From CAYRUP01 sp964427485 (lineage in GTDB: Bacteria > Pseudomonadota > Gammaproteobacteria > DSM-16500), in the NCBI GenBank assembly GCA_964427485.1, contig CAYRUP010000023.1:1-18460 (forward strand): a DNA stretch of 18,460 bases, read 5' to 3'. A program made the translations under genes and the position numbers. The notes under the pieces are model-generated. The model had not been told where the DNA came from. It made no database searches and saw nothing but the letters and a program-made list of their open reading frames with translations. Below are positions 6,055 to 14,039 of this stretch, piece after piece. Each line of letters starts with the position of its first letter. Position 1 is the stretch's first letter.

Positions 6055-7770
6055 ATGATTAGAAGGATTTTAATCTTATACTTAGCATGTCAATTGACTG
6101 CTTGTTCAATCACTCCCAAACCGCTCAGTATTGATGATCGTTATAATGAAGCTAGAAATGATTTAAATGAATTTATCCATCAACAAGACACCGTTCATGG
6201 CACTCTCAACTTTAATCAAGCGCTTGCGCGTGGTTTAAAATACAATCTCGATTATCGTATTAAACTCGTGAATAACGCACTGCAAGCAGGTCAGCTTGAT
6301 ATTGCCATGTTTACAATGTTTCCGGCATTAAATGCAAGTGGTTCAATTTATAATCGTAATAACGTTTATGCAAGCTCGGGGGTTTCTTCAACAGGTGTTC
6401 CCTCAGATGTGTTCAACTCCACACCCAATACAATTCGTTCCGAGCGTGTGGCATTGAGTTGGAATATTCTGGATTTCGGGCTCGGTTATGTACGGGCAAA
6501 ACAGCAAGGCGATCGCATGTATGTCGCAGAGGAAGAATCGCGTAAAGAATTACAAAAATTATCCCAAGATATATTAGTGGCTTATTGGAGTGCGTATAGC
6601 GCGCAACAAGTCATGGTAGAAGCACGCAGGTTTGAAGCATTATTAACGCGTGCTAAAAATAGATTAACCCGAGCGATGGCAGATAAAGCGATCCCCAAAG
6701 AAAGTATTTTGAATTTTCAGGCGGCATTGTTGGAAGGCAATCGCCATATTATTCAGCTGCAATATAAATACGATAAAGCGATGCTTGATTTAAAACGTCT
6801 TCTTGATTTACCGCCGAATGTCCAATTTCAGTTAGCACCACCACCCCTTGCGTTACGCAGTCCGCACGATATTCGAAATATTGATTTTAGCAAGATGGAT
6901 GCCATCACCTTAGTCACGCGTCCAGAATTGCGCGGACAAGAGTATCAACAACGAATTGCACAATTAGGCGTAAAAACCGCTATTTTGCAAGCATTACCAG
7001 GCATTACGTTGAACGAAGGTTGGAACTATAACAGCAATAAATTTCTGGTGAATAAACTATGGATCGATAAATCGGCTGATTTAGCCTGGAATTTATTGAA
7101 TCTTGCCTCACTGCCCGCTTCAATGAGGACAGCAAAAACCCAGGTTCAATATGAAAAACTGAAACTCATGGCGCTCACTTTTACTGTATTAACCGAAACA
7201 CGCTATGCCTTTTCCCATTACGAATCATTACTCAATGAATATGAAATCGCTCGAAAACAAACACAAACCGCATATGCTATCTATAAACTCAATCGAAATC
7301 GTGAATTGGCTTCTTTAGCCAGTAATCAGCAGGTTATTTTGGCCGAGCTTAAAGCATTGACTGCAAAAATGGATGAAAATTTATTGCAATCGGATTTATC
7401 TACCGCATTAGGTGAATTGTATTTATCGGTGGGTTCCGATATTTTGCCACTCGATATAAGCAATTGCTCTCTCGATCAAATCACAGAGATAATCAATCAT
7501 CATTTCATTCAGCAAGGTACTTGGGATTTTAAACATTATATCGATACTACCTATCAAAACCTATTTGGAAATACCCAACCTTTCACAGTAGAGATATTTG
7601 GAGCCTATCAATTATCTAAAGCAAAACGATTACAAAATAACTTAAAAATAAGCGATGCGATGAATTTTGCACAGACAAAAAACAAATACGCAAGTGTGAA
7701 AAGAAGAGTGGTTGGAATTCAAAAATTAATAGTATATTGGCAAAACAAACTGACAAGTTATCTAGCATAG
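6055..7770 (+). CDS. TolC/NodT-like outer-membrane efflux lipoprotein with extra C-terminal domain
   Basis: Outer-membrane factor family protein, the trans-periplasmic channel of tripartite export systems. The ATG at 6055 was chosen because of the GAGG site (6043-6046) and because it yields a clean lipoprotein signal with lipobox LTAC and acylated Cys17; the frame is open back to 6001 but without support. Of 571 residues, about 52-460 carry the two long alpha-helical OMF repeats, with beta-strand segments around 88-140 (RSERVALSWNILDFG) and 315-350 (ITLNEGWNY...ADLAWNLLNLA). Residues from about 465 on exceed a normal OMF: 508-571 (from QPFTVEIFGAYQLSKAKRLQ) look SPOR-like, a fold that binds denuded peptidoglycan, though this is tentative. 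It heads a tight operon with two adaptors and an M50-adaptor fusion, so it is presumably their exit duct. Confidence 0.88.
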   Translation: MIRRILILYLACQLTACSITPKPLSIDDRYNEARNDLNEFIHQQDTVHGTLNFNQALARGLKYNLDYRIKLVNNALQAGQLDIAMFTMFPALNASGSIYNRNNVYASSGVSSTGVPSDVFNSTPNTIRSERVALSWNILDFGLGYVRAKQQGDRMYVAEEESRKELQKLSQDILVAYWSAYSAQQVMVEARRFEALLTRAKNRLTRAMADKAIPKESILNFQAALLEGNRHIIQLQYKYDKAMLDLKRLLDLPPNVQFQLAPPPLALRSPHDIRNIDFSKMDAITLVTRPELRGQEYQQRIAQLGVKTAILQALPGITLNEGWNYNSNKFLVNKLWIDKSADLAWNLLNLASLPASMRTAKTQVQYEKLKLMALTFTVLTETRYAFSHYESLLNEYEIARKQTQTAYAIYKLNRNRELASLASNQQVILAELKALTAKMDENLLQSDLSTALGELYLSVGSDILPLDISNCSLDQITEIINHHFIQQGTWDFKHYIDTTYQNLFGNTQPFTVEIFGAYQLSKAKRLQNNLKISDAMNFAQTKNKYASVKRRVVGIQKLIVYWQNKLTSYLA

Positions 7771-7772
7771 AG

Positions 7773-7792
7773 TATAGGAAAAAAAACCTATA
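7773..7792 (+). other. Hairpin with an all-A loop between the OMF and adaptor genes
   Basis: A perfect 6-bp inverted repeat (TATAGG 7773-7778, CCTATA 7787-7792) encloses eight A residues, starting two bases after the stop codon of the TolC-like gene. TATACT (7791-7796) overlaps its right arm and could be a -10 hexamer. The hairpin may tune transcript processing or the relative level of the downstream adaptor genes. Structure is seen; role is inferred. Confidence 0.4.
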
Positions 7793-7841
7793 TACTGTAT
7801 CTATGATCATGAATGATAAGTCACTTTTGGATGCCAACGCT

Positions 7842-8660
7842 ATGCAAGGAAAACTTATCAAAGCAAGTTTATTGAGCTTATTGTTTCTTTTTGCTGCGAA
7901 TGCATATGCGAAAGAATTCCCCGCCACATTACCAGCGCCACCTGCTGATATTACGACTGCAACGCAAGTAGAATACACACCAGAATATGTCGTTATTAAG
8001 TCGAGCGATCAAGCTACTTTTTCAAGTGAAACTGCTGCAAGTGTATCAAATATTCCAGTTAAGGAAGGAAGTACATTTCAGGCGGGTGATATTTTATTGC
8101 AACTCGATTGTCGTCTGCAGCAAGCAGAATTGAAAAAAGCCCTTGCTGTGCAATCAACAACAAAAATGGCTAAAAACGCGGCTATTAAATTAAAATCGTA
8201 TGGATCGATCAGTGAATTTGAATTAGTAAAAGCAACTTCAGATGCAGAAGCTGCAGATGCGGATGTAGATAAGTTGCGTACGATTGTAGAAAAATGCACG
8301 ATCAAAGCGCCTTTTAATGGTTCCGTGACAGATATTTCCGTACATTCCCATGAAAGTGTAAAGCCAGGTGATCCCTTACTTAAAATTGTGAGTACAGAAA
8401 ATTTAGAATTGGAAATTCAAGTTCCTTCCGCATGGCTCGCATGGCTGCATGTGGGTTCAATGTTCGACGTTCATCTCAATGACAATAACAAAAAAATCAT
8501 GGCTAAAGTAACACGAATTGATCCACAAATTGAACCCGTTAGTCAGTCCGTAAAAATCATTGGGACGATAATAACAACGAATGCTAATTTGCTGCCCGGG
8601 ATGAGTGGACAAGCTGTTTTCCTCGATAATCCTAACCTCACAGTCAAGAGCAATAAGTAA
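7842..8660 (+). CDS. Periplasmic adaptor (RND/HlyD membrane-fusion protein family)
   Basis: Soluble or lightly anchored periplasmic adaptor that links an inner-membrane exporter to a TolC-like channel. From the ATG at 7842 it has 272 residues with a Sec signal peptide cut after NAYA (residue 23). Domains in order: lipoyl half 1 (about 62-92, with VKEGSTFQAGDILLQLDC), a short helical hairpin (93-149), lipoyl half 2 (150-185, with KAPFNGSV and VKPGDPLLKI), and a beta-barrel with a membrane-proximal start (188-262, ending LPGMSGQAVF). It is shorter than AcrA/MacA (about 370), mainly because the hairpin is short. The start is uncertain: in-frame ATGs at 7803 and 7809 also lack a good Shine-Dalgarno and would put acidic residues before the signal peptide. 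One base separates its stop from the next ATG, so translation is likely coupled. Confidence 0.85.
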   Translation: MQGKLIKASLLSLLFLFAANAYAKEFPATLPAPPADITTATQVEYTPEYVVIKSSDQATFSSETAASVSNIPVKEGSTFQAGDILLQLDCRLQQAELKKALAVQSTTKMAKNAAIKLKSYGSISEFELVKATSDAEAADADVDKLRTIVEKCTIKAPFNGSVTDISVHSHESVKPGDPLLKIVSTENLELEIQVPSAWLAWLHVGSMFDVHLNDNNKKIMAKVTRIDPQIEPVSQSVKIIGTIITTNANLLPGMSGQAVFLDNPNLTVKSNK

Positions 8661-8661
8661 T

Positions 8662-10020
8662 ATGCAAGCAAATGAAAAAATACAAACACAAATTGAAGGT
8701 TTGGCAACACTTCTGGTATTGGCGGAAGAAATAAGAAAACTGACAAATATTCGAGAGTTTGGTTTTTTCAGCACAAATGAAACGCATCGTCTTATTCCAT
8801 ACCACACAGCCTATTTGTGGCAATTAAAAGAGTTTATTGGCCCACTGCTTGTTGCACAATCAGGAACAGCTGAAATAGATATTCATGTACCAATGAATCA
8901 ATGGCTGATTCGTGTAGTAAATGAAATTAGCAATAATGAATCAGCGAAAGAAATTCAACAATTAAATTCCGAAGAATTAACCAATCATTCAAATTCAGTT
9001 TACGCTGAATGGCCTGATGGGATGCCACAATATTTACTCTGGTGTCCTTTAGTTAATAAAAATAATCAAGTCAACGGCGGTCTGATTTTTTTTCGAGAAA
9101 CGCAATTTACAGAACCCGAAATGAAAATGTTGGGTTGGTTAATTGCGAGTTATCAATACACCTGGAATATTCTGGTTAAACCAACAAAAATTCCCAAATT
9201 GGAAAAATTAAAAGAAAAACCCTATATGTTGATGTTGGGTTTGATTTTTTTAGGCATTTTATTATTTCCCATCAGAATATCTGTGTTTGGTGATGGCACT
9301 GTTATACCGCGAGATCCCGCTGTTATCAATGCACCCCTGCAGGGTGTTATAAAATCATTTGCCGTGAATCCCGGCGATAAAGTGAAAGCGGGACAACTCT
9401 TACTCACAATTGATAAAACGGATTTGTCTGCAGCGGCTGATGTAAGTCGAAAAGCCTATCTATTAACACAATCCAAATTACGCACCGCAATTAATGAAGG
9501 ATTGGCAAATAATGCAAATCGTTCGGAAATCCCAATTATTCAAGCACAATTAGCCATTGACAAATCCCAACTGGATTATGCGAATGAATTGCTCGCTAAA
9601 ACGGATGTGACCAGTCCCATTACGGGAATTGTGATATTTGAAAGTAAAGAAGATTGGGTGGGACAACCGGTTCGAACGGGAGAACGCATACTTGTTGTAG
9701 CAAATTCCGAAAAAACCGCATTAAAAGTCACAATCCCTGTGACGAATATGATTGAATTGAGAAAGGGTGACAAAGGCGAATTATTTCTCTATGGCCATTT
9801 AACTTCAATTCCGATCCGTATTACAACCTTAGGTTACAATGCAAAATTATTACCAAATAAAGTATTGGCATATCAATTAGAAGCCGCTTTTGATGATTCA
9901 AATGCTATGCCAGATATTGGTGCGCAAGGTACAGTGAAATTGTATGGGCATCGTGTGCCGTTTGTTTATTATTTATTAAGACGACCATTACAAGCTCTTA
10001 GACAAATGCTTGGGATATAA
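8662..10020 (+). CDS. Inner-membrane HlyD-family adaptor with cytoplasmic GAF-like domain
   Basis: A 452-residue adaptor built differently from ordinary HlyD. Residues about 10-172 are cytoplasmic and GAF-like, ending in the characteristic pattern LLWCPLVNKNNQVNGGLIFF (125-144) followed by a helix. A single membrane helix (188-207) then leads into a periplasmic HlyD part: lipoyl half 1 (222-252, LQGVIKSFAVNPGDKVKAGQ), a short coiled hairpin (253-312), lipoyl half 2 (314-347, TSPITGIVIF) and a beta-barrel (350-428). The ATG at 8662 was chosen because it follows the previous stop by one base; the frame opens at 8605 inside that gene. Only 2 bases separate it from the M50-adaptor gene. A sensory domain on an adaptor implies that cytoplasmic ligand or redox state could gate assembly or activity; the ligand is unknown. 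Confidence 0.85.
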   Translation: MQANEKIQTQIEGLATLLVLAEEIRKLTNIREFGFFSTNETHRLIPYHTAYLWQLKEFIGPLLVAQSGTAEIDIHVPMNQWLIRVVNEISNNESAKEIQQLNSEELTNHSNSVYAEWPDGMPQYLLWCPLVNKNNQVNGGLIFFRETQFTEPEMKMLGWLIASYQYTWNILVKPTKIPKLEKLKEKPYMLMLGLIFLGILLFPIRISVFGDGTVIPRDPAVINAPLQGVIKSFAVNPGDKVKAGQLLLTIDKTDLSAAADVSRKAYLLTQSKLRTAINEGLANNANRSEIPIIQAQLAIDKSQLDYANELLAKTDVTSPITGIVIFESKEDWVGQPVRTGERILVVANSEKTALKVTIPVTNMIELRKGDKGELFLYGHLTSIPIRITTLGYNAKLLPNKVLAYQLEAAFDDSNAMPDIGAQGTVKLYGHRVPFVYYLLRRPLQALRQMLGI

Positions 10021-10022
10021 CA

Positions 10023-12212
10023 ATGGATAATCCTAATCAATCTATGCCAAATGAAAAGCAACTCAAATTACCTAAATTGCGTAAAGGTATTTCATTTGCA
10101 TTTAGTGATTATGATTTGGAAGGAAAACCGCAATGGGTTATTCATGATTCAGGCAGAAATAAATTTTTTATTATTGGTTTGGTAGAATATGAAATAATTA
10201 AACGTTGGTCTTTAGGTCAAGCCGATCTTTTAGTAGAGGCTGTAAATAAAGAAACAACTTTGAATATTGAATTAAGTGATGTAGAAAATTTCGCAAAGTT
10301 TCTCCAAAATAATTATTTAATACAACAAACTGGTTATCAAATTTATAATCGAGCAAAAGAGCAAAATATTTTTAAAAATGATAGTTGGTGGCATTGGCTG
10401 ATCAATTACTATTTATTTTTTAAAGTTCCATTGCTGCATCCCGATCACTTTCTTACAAAAACTCAATTTATTGGCAAATGGTTATTTAGCAGAAAAATGG
10501 GCTATTTAATGATTGTATTAGCCATTATCGCATTATACCAACTCAGCATGCGTTGGGATGAATTTACTCATACTTTTCCGACCATTTTTACTTGGCAAGG
10601 ATTTTTTTATTATTTTATTGCTTATTCAGTTTGTAAATTATTACACGAGTTGGGACATGCGTATCAATGTAAAGAATATGGTGTGCCCGTTCCCGCTTTA
10701 GGTATTGCATTTCTCGTGTTTTGGCCCGTTCTTTATACCGATACAACATTGAGCTGGTCTTTAAAAAGCAATCAACGAATGCGAATCGCGTTGGCGGGAA
10801 TTCTCGTTGAAACTTACATTACCATAATTGCTGCGCTTATTTGGAGTAATGTGCATAATCAAATAATTCAAACCATTTGTTATGTCACGATTACGATTAA
10901 TTGGATTGCAAGTTTGTTGATTAATGTCAGTCCCTTTATGCGCTTTGATGGCTACTATGTATTAGCCGACTATCTCAAAATTCCTAATTTGCAACCACGT
11001 GCATTTGCATTAGCACGTTGGCAAATTCGTCATTGGTTATTCCATTGGCCTGATCCGCCGCCTGAACAATTTACCCCAAGAATGCACCGTCTTTTAGTTG
11101 CCTATTCATTTGTGACTTGGCTATATCGATTGTTTATTTATTTCGGAATCGCCTTGTTGGTCTATCACTTTTTTATAAAAGTAGTGGGAATTATTTTATT
11201 TTCGATTGAATTATATTATTTTATTCTCGGACCTGTGGTAAGAGAAATTCAAACGTGGATTTATTTTAAAGAAAAATTTAGCTTTAATCTAAGAACAAAA
11301 ATCACGACTTTTTTAATGATTTTTCTTTGTCTGATATTCTTTTTACCGATCAATGAAACGGTAAAACTGCCAGGCACGTTAAGCTATTTACATGAATTTT
11401 TAATCGCGCCTGATGATGGTATTATTGAAAATACGGTTCCTCCCATCGGTACTAAGATTAAAGCAAATCAACCCATTGTAAAAATAAATTCACCTGATTT
11501 AAATCATCAATTAGAACAAACTCAACTTGAGTATAATAAATGGGTTGAAGAATTACGGCGTGCTTCGATCAATACAACTTTTTCGAATCAAAAAAATATT
11601 TTGTTATCCCATATTCATGAAGAACAAGCCAAGTATAGTAAACTCATCAATGAACATAACAAACTCACACTGACTGTGCCATTTAATGGTGTAATAGTGG
11701 ATGTTGAACCTGATTTATTGCCTGGAACTGCTGTACCAAAAGGCGCATGGATTGGTGACATTATTTCACCTGATCAAGTAGAAGTTGAGGCTTTTGTATC
11801 ACAAGTTGATGTGAATAATCTTCATCCTGGTTTAACTGGACATTTTTATCCGGCCGATATAAGTGAACCCATTGTCCCTGTTACAGTACGCACCATCGAG
11901 ATTGTCAATAGTAGTAAATTAATCTGCAGCTATTCAACCGAATTAAAACAAAATAAAAAAGAAAATGTTGTCGTTGAAACACCTTGTTATCACATCAGTG
12001 AATTAGGTGGAGATATTGCTGCATTTTTAACAGAAGAAGCGGAGTATGTGCCTGTTGATTCCATGTTTCGTGTGGTATTAACAGTACAAAAGAAAACGAC
12101 TATTTCACATATTCAAAGAGGAACAGTGATATTAAAGACTGAACCTGTTTCGTATGCAGACAGGGTTTTTTATAATTTTAAAACACTATTTATTAAGCAA
12201 AGTGGATTTTAG
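10023..12212 (+). CDS. M50 (site-2 protease) zinc metalloprotease fused to PqqD-like and HlyD-like domains
   Basis: A 729-residue polytopic inner-membrane protein. Residues about 36-104 look like a PqqD-type winged-helix/peptide-recognition domain. The M50 core spans about 155-440 with membrane helices near 159-175, 192-206, 253-275, 283-303, 358-383, 385-405 and 426-441. The zinc motif HELGH (208-212; His208, Glu209, His212) and the distant N-x-x-P-x4-D-G motif (Asn301, Pro304, Asp309, Gly310) are both intact, so it is predicted to be an active intramembrane protease. The C-terminus (456-625) is a HlyD-type periplasmic adaptor: lipoyl half 1 (APDDGIIENTVPPIGTKIKA), a coiled hairpin (493-545), lipoyl half 2 (TVPFNGVIVDVEPDLLPGTA) and a barrel. 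Similar fusions are annotated as 'putative peptide zinc metalloprotease' (YydH-type) in other bacteria. It probably processes and passes on a peptide or protein substrate through the neighbouring TolC-like channel; substrate unknown. Confidence 0.9.
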   Translation: MDNPNQSMPNEKQLKLPKLRKGISFAFSDYDLEGKPQWVIHDSGRNKFFIIGLVEYEIIKRWSLGQADLLVEAVNKETTLNIELSDVENFAKFLQNNYLIQQTGYQIYNRAKEQNIFKNDSWWHWLINYYLFFKVPLLHPDHFLTKTQFIGKWLFSRKMGYLMIVLAIIALYQLSMRWDEFTHTFPTIFTWQGFFYYFIAYSVCKLLHELGHAYQCKEYGVPVPALGIAFLVFWPVLYTDTTLSWSLKSNQRMRIALAGILVETYITIIAALIWSNVHNQIIQTICYVTITINWIASLLINVSPFMRFDGYYVLADYLKIPNLQPRAFALARWQIRHWLFHWPDPPPEQFTPRMHRLLVAYSFVTWLYRLFIYFGIALLVYHFFIKVVGIILFSIELYYFILGPVVREIQTWIYFKEKFSFNLRTKITTFLMIFLCLIFFLPINETVKLPGTLSYLHEFLIAPDDGIIENTVPPIGTKIKANQPIVKINSPDLNHQLEQTQLEYNKWVEELRRASINTTFSNQKNILLSHIHEEQAKYSKLINEHNKLTLTVPFNGVIVDVEPDLLPGTAVPKGAWIGDIISPDQVEVEAFVSQVDVNNLHPGLTGHFYPADISEPIVPVTVRTIEIVNSSKLICSYSTELKQNKKENVVVETPCYHISELGGDIAAFLTEEAEYVPVDSMFRVVLTVQKKTTISHIQRGTVILKTEPVSYADRVFYNFKTLFIKQSGF

Positions 12213-12231
12213 ATTTTTAAGGAGATAACTT

Positions 12232-13662
12232 GTGATCTACATTATATTGCTTAGCGTGCTAGTCTTATTAAGTATGCTATTAATAAAAAATAAATATCAA
12301 CTGGAAAAATTAAAAAAACAACTGTTAGAACTGCAAAAAACATCGGAAAGTACGACTAAAAATTTTACTCTCGACTTGTCAAATTCAAATGGTGAATCGA
12401 GCCCGCAAAGTATGGCAGATCTTCTTACGGGTTTGCCTGGTCGTCAAGCCTTTGATGATCGACTTGTACAGACGATTAATCAGAGTAAGCGATTTGAGCA
12501 ATTGTTTGGTGTTATTTTATTAGATATCAATGAATTTCATCTCATCAATGATGCAAATGGATATGAAACGGGTGATAAACTGCTAAAAGAAATCGCCATG
12601 CGTCAGCAACGAGTAATACGTCAAATTGATACCATGATTCGTTACGCAGGTGATATATTTGCATTTTTATTGCCGCAATTAGCAATGCCAGAAACGGCCG
12701 CTTATGTTGCACAACGTTTATTAGACAGTATTGTAGAACCATTTAATATTGAGGGAAAAACTATCTCGATCACCGCAAGTGCGGGTGTTGTTATTTATCC
12801 CTTGGATGGCGAAGACACCAATACCTTATTAAAACACGCAACCGATGCTATGCATGCAGCTAAAGCGATTGGAAAAAGCAGATATCAATTTTATCGACAA
12901 GAAACACATGCACTCAGTGAATTTGAACTTAAATTAAATGAATTTTTATCAAGCCCAGATGTATTATCTAAATTGATTATTCAGTATCGTCCTTATATCA
13001 ATACCACATCAGGTCAAATCATCTGTATTGAAGCATTACCTTGTTTTTATCTTCCCAATCATGATCTCGTTAAATTTAAAGAATTTGCAAAAACAGCGGA
13101 AAATTGTGGTCGAATGTTGGAAATCAGCGATTGGTTATTAAAAAATTCTATAACACAATTTAAAAAGTGGCAAACACAAGGGCTGACTCCCGAGTCACTG
13201 ATTATTAACGTCACTTTACGCCAAATTAGGAATCCGCAATTTATTCAGCGAGTGACGAAAATTTTGCAAAATTTTGGGATGGAAAATAAAAAAATTATTT
13301 TTGAAATTTCTGAAAAAAACAGTTTAAGTAATTCAAGTGCGTTAGAAAAATCATTCACAATTCTGAGTGACATGAATATGCAAATAGGACTCAGTATTAT
13401 TTCCCTAGGTCATTTTGTGTTACAAAAAATTACTAAGCTGCCCATAAATTATTTGAAAATTGATGGAAAATCGCTGCAAGAAAAACACACTAATAAAGAC
13501 TATGAAAATATCTTACCCATGATTGTTGCCTTAGCAAAAGATATGAATCTTAAAATAATTGCGGATGATGTGGATACAGAAGCACAAAAAGAATTATTAA
13601 AAGGATTTGGCTGTGAAGTGATGCAGGGTGAGTTATTTAAGGAACCGTTACCAATTGATTAA
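12232..13662 (+). CDS. Membrane-anchored GGDEF-EAL protein with both catalytic sites degenerate
   Basis: A 476-residue protein: one N-terminal membrane helix (2-18), a coiled linker (20-40), a GGDEF domain (about 60-225) and an EAL domain (about 235-474). The diguanylate cyclase signature GGDEF is AGDIF (139-143), and DxLTGLxNR is DLLTGLPGR (63-71). In the phosphodiesterase domain EAL remains (267-269), but the following arginine is lost, the DDFGTG metal-site loop is replaced by LSIISLG (387-393), and AEGVET has become ADDVDTE (444-450); LKID (408-411) and QG (465-466) persist. Neither activity is expected; a c-di-GMP (or GTP) receptor or scaffold role is more likely. Translation starts at GTG 12232, supported by GGAG 7 bases upstream. 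It follows the M50-adaptor gene by 19 bases and probably regulates the export complex, conceptually like LapD. Confidence 0.9.
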   Translation: MIYIILLSVLVLLSMLLIKNKYQLEKLKKQLLELQKTSESTTKNFTLDLSNSNGESSPQSMADLLTGLPGRQAFDDRLVQTINQSKRFEQLFGVILLDINEFHLINDANGYETGDKLLKEIAMRQQRVIRQIDTMIRYAGDIFAFLLPQLAMPETAAYVAQRLLDSIVEPFNIEGKTISITASAGVVIYPLDGEDTNTLLKHATDAMHAAKAIGKSRYQFYRQETHALSEFELKLNEFLSSPDVLSKLIIQYRPYINTTSGQIICIEALPCFYLPNHDLVKFKEFAKTAENCGRMLEISDWLLKNSITQFKKWQTQGLTPESLIINVTLRQIRNPQFIQRVTKILQNFGMENKKIIFEISEKNSLSNSSALEKSFTILSDMNMQIGLSIISLGHFVLQKITKLPINYLKIDGKSLQEKHTNKDYENILPMIVALAKDMNLKIIADDVDTEAQKELLKGFGCEVMQGELFKEPLPID

Positions 13663-13696
13663 TATATACAATAAGTTACGTGAGTGCCCAACAACC

Positions 13697-13755
13697 TTGA
13701 CAGAAAGGAGTATAATAAAAAAATGGAAAATAATGGAGGATGCATTCATGCATAA
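13697..13755 (+). promoter_or_regulatory. Promoter-like elements and a 10-codon overlapping leader frame before the YqjD-like gene
   Basis: A consensus TTGACA (13697-13702) and consensus TATAAT (13711-13716) are present, but only 8 bases apart, so they cannot form one sigma70 promoter; TATAAT may act alone. AAAGGAG (13704-13710) precedes an ATG at 13723 that opens a 10-codon frame (peptide MENNGGCIHA) ending at 13755, overlapping the start codon of the next gene. It could be a translational-coupling leader or chance. Confidence 0.3.
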
Positions 13756-14023
13756 GACTCTGTCGAGAAGTCATAAACATTCAAATCATTCCAACTATGA
13801 TTTACACGGTGACATAGAAAAAATAAAAGCAGCATTGTTTGAAACAACAATGGATGCTAAAGGAAGAGCAAAAGAAATCATCGATCAATCTCTGGAAAAT
13901 GTACGCGAAAAATCAGAAACCGTTCAACAAAATATTGGTTCTTATGTTTCTGAGAAACCTTTTAAAGCAATTGGATTGTCGTTATTAGTAGGTTGGTTGA
14001 TAGGACGTTTCACACATAAATAG
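13748..14023 (+). CDS. YqjD/ElaB-like (DUF883) small membrane-anchored protein
   Basis: A 91-residue protein of the ElaB/YqjD type. A His/Ser-rich, basic N-terminus (1-20) is followed by a long amphipathic helix (22-68, beginning GDIEKIKAALFETT) and a C-terminal membrane helix (72-87) with the family's glycine pattern GLSLLVGWLIGR. In E. coli such proteins sit in the inner membrane via the C-terminus and bind ribosomes in stationary phase, under RpoS control. The start was set at 13748 because GGAGGA (13735-13740) is an excellent Shine-Dalgarno 7 bases upstream; the frame is open further back into the previous gene and an ATG at 13733 lacks a site. It is followed after 16 bases by a YqjE-like gene, the same order as yqjD-yqjE in E. 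coli. Confidence 0.85.
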   Translation: MHKTLSRSHKHSNHSNYDLHGDIEKIKAALFETTMDAKGRAKEIIDQSLENVREKSETVQQNIGSYVSEKPFKAIGLSLLVGWLIGRFTHK

Positions 14024-14039
14024 TGGTAAGGATATTACT

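Noticed and set aside
7616..7978. 120-codon minus-strand open frame spanning the end of the TolC-like gene and start of the adaptor
   Set aside because: Antisense shadow; its hydrophobic run simply mirrors the adaptor's signal-peptide DNA.
8457..8807. 116-codon minus-strand open frame across the junction of the two adaptor genes
   Set aside because: Antisense to two well-supported overlapping-context genes and without a recognisable domain; treated as a shadow.
13628..13747. Extended N-terminus for the YqjD-like protein reaching back into the GGDEF-EAL gene
   Set aside because: The upstream part overlaps a supported gene, and an excellent GGAGGA site marks the ATG at 13748.
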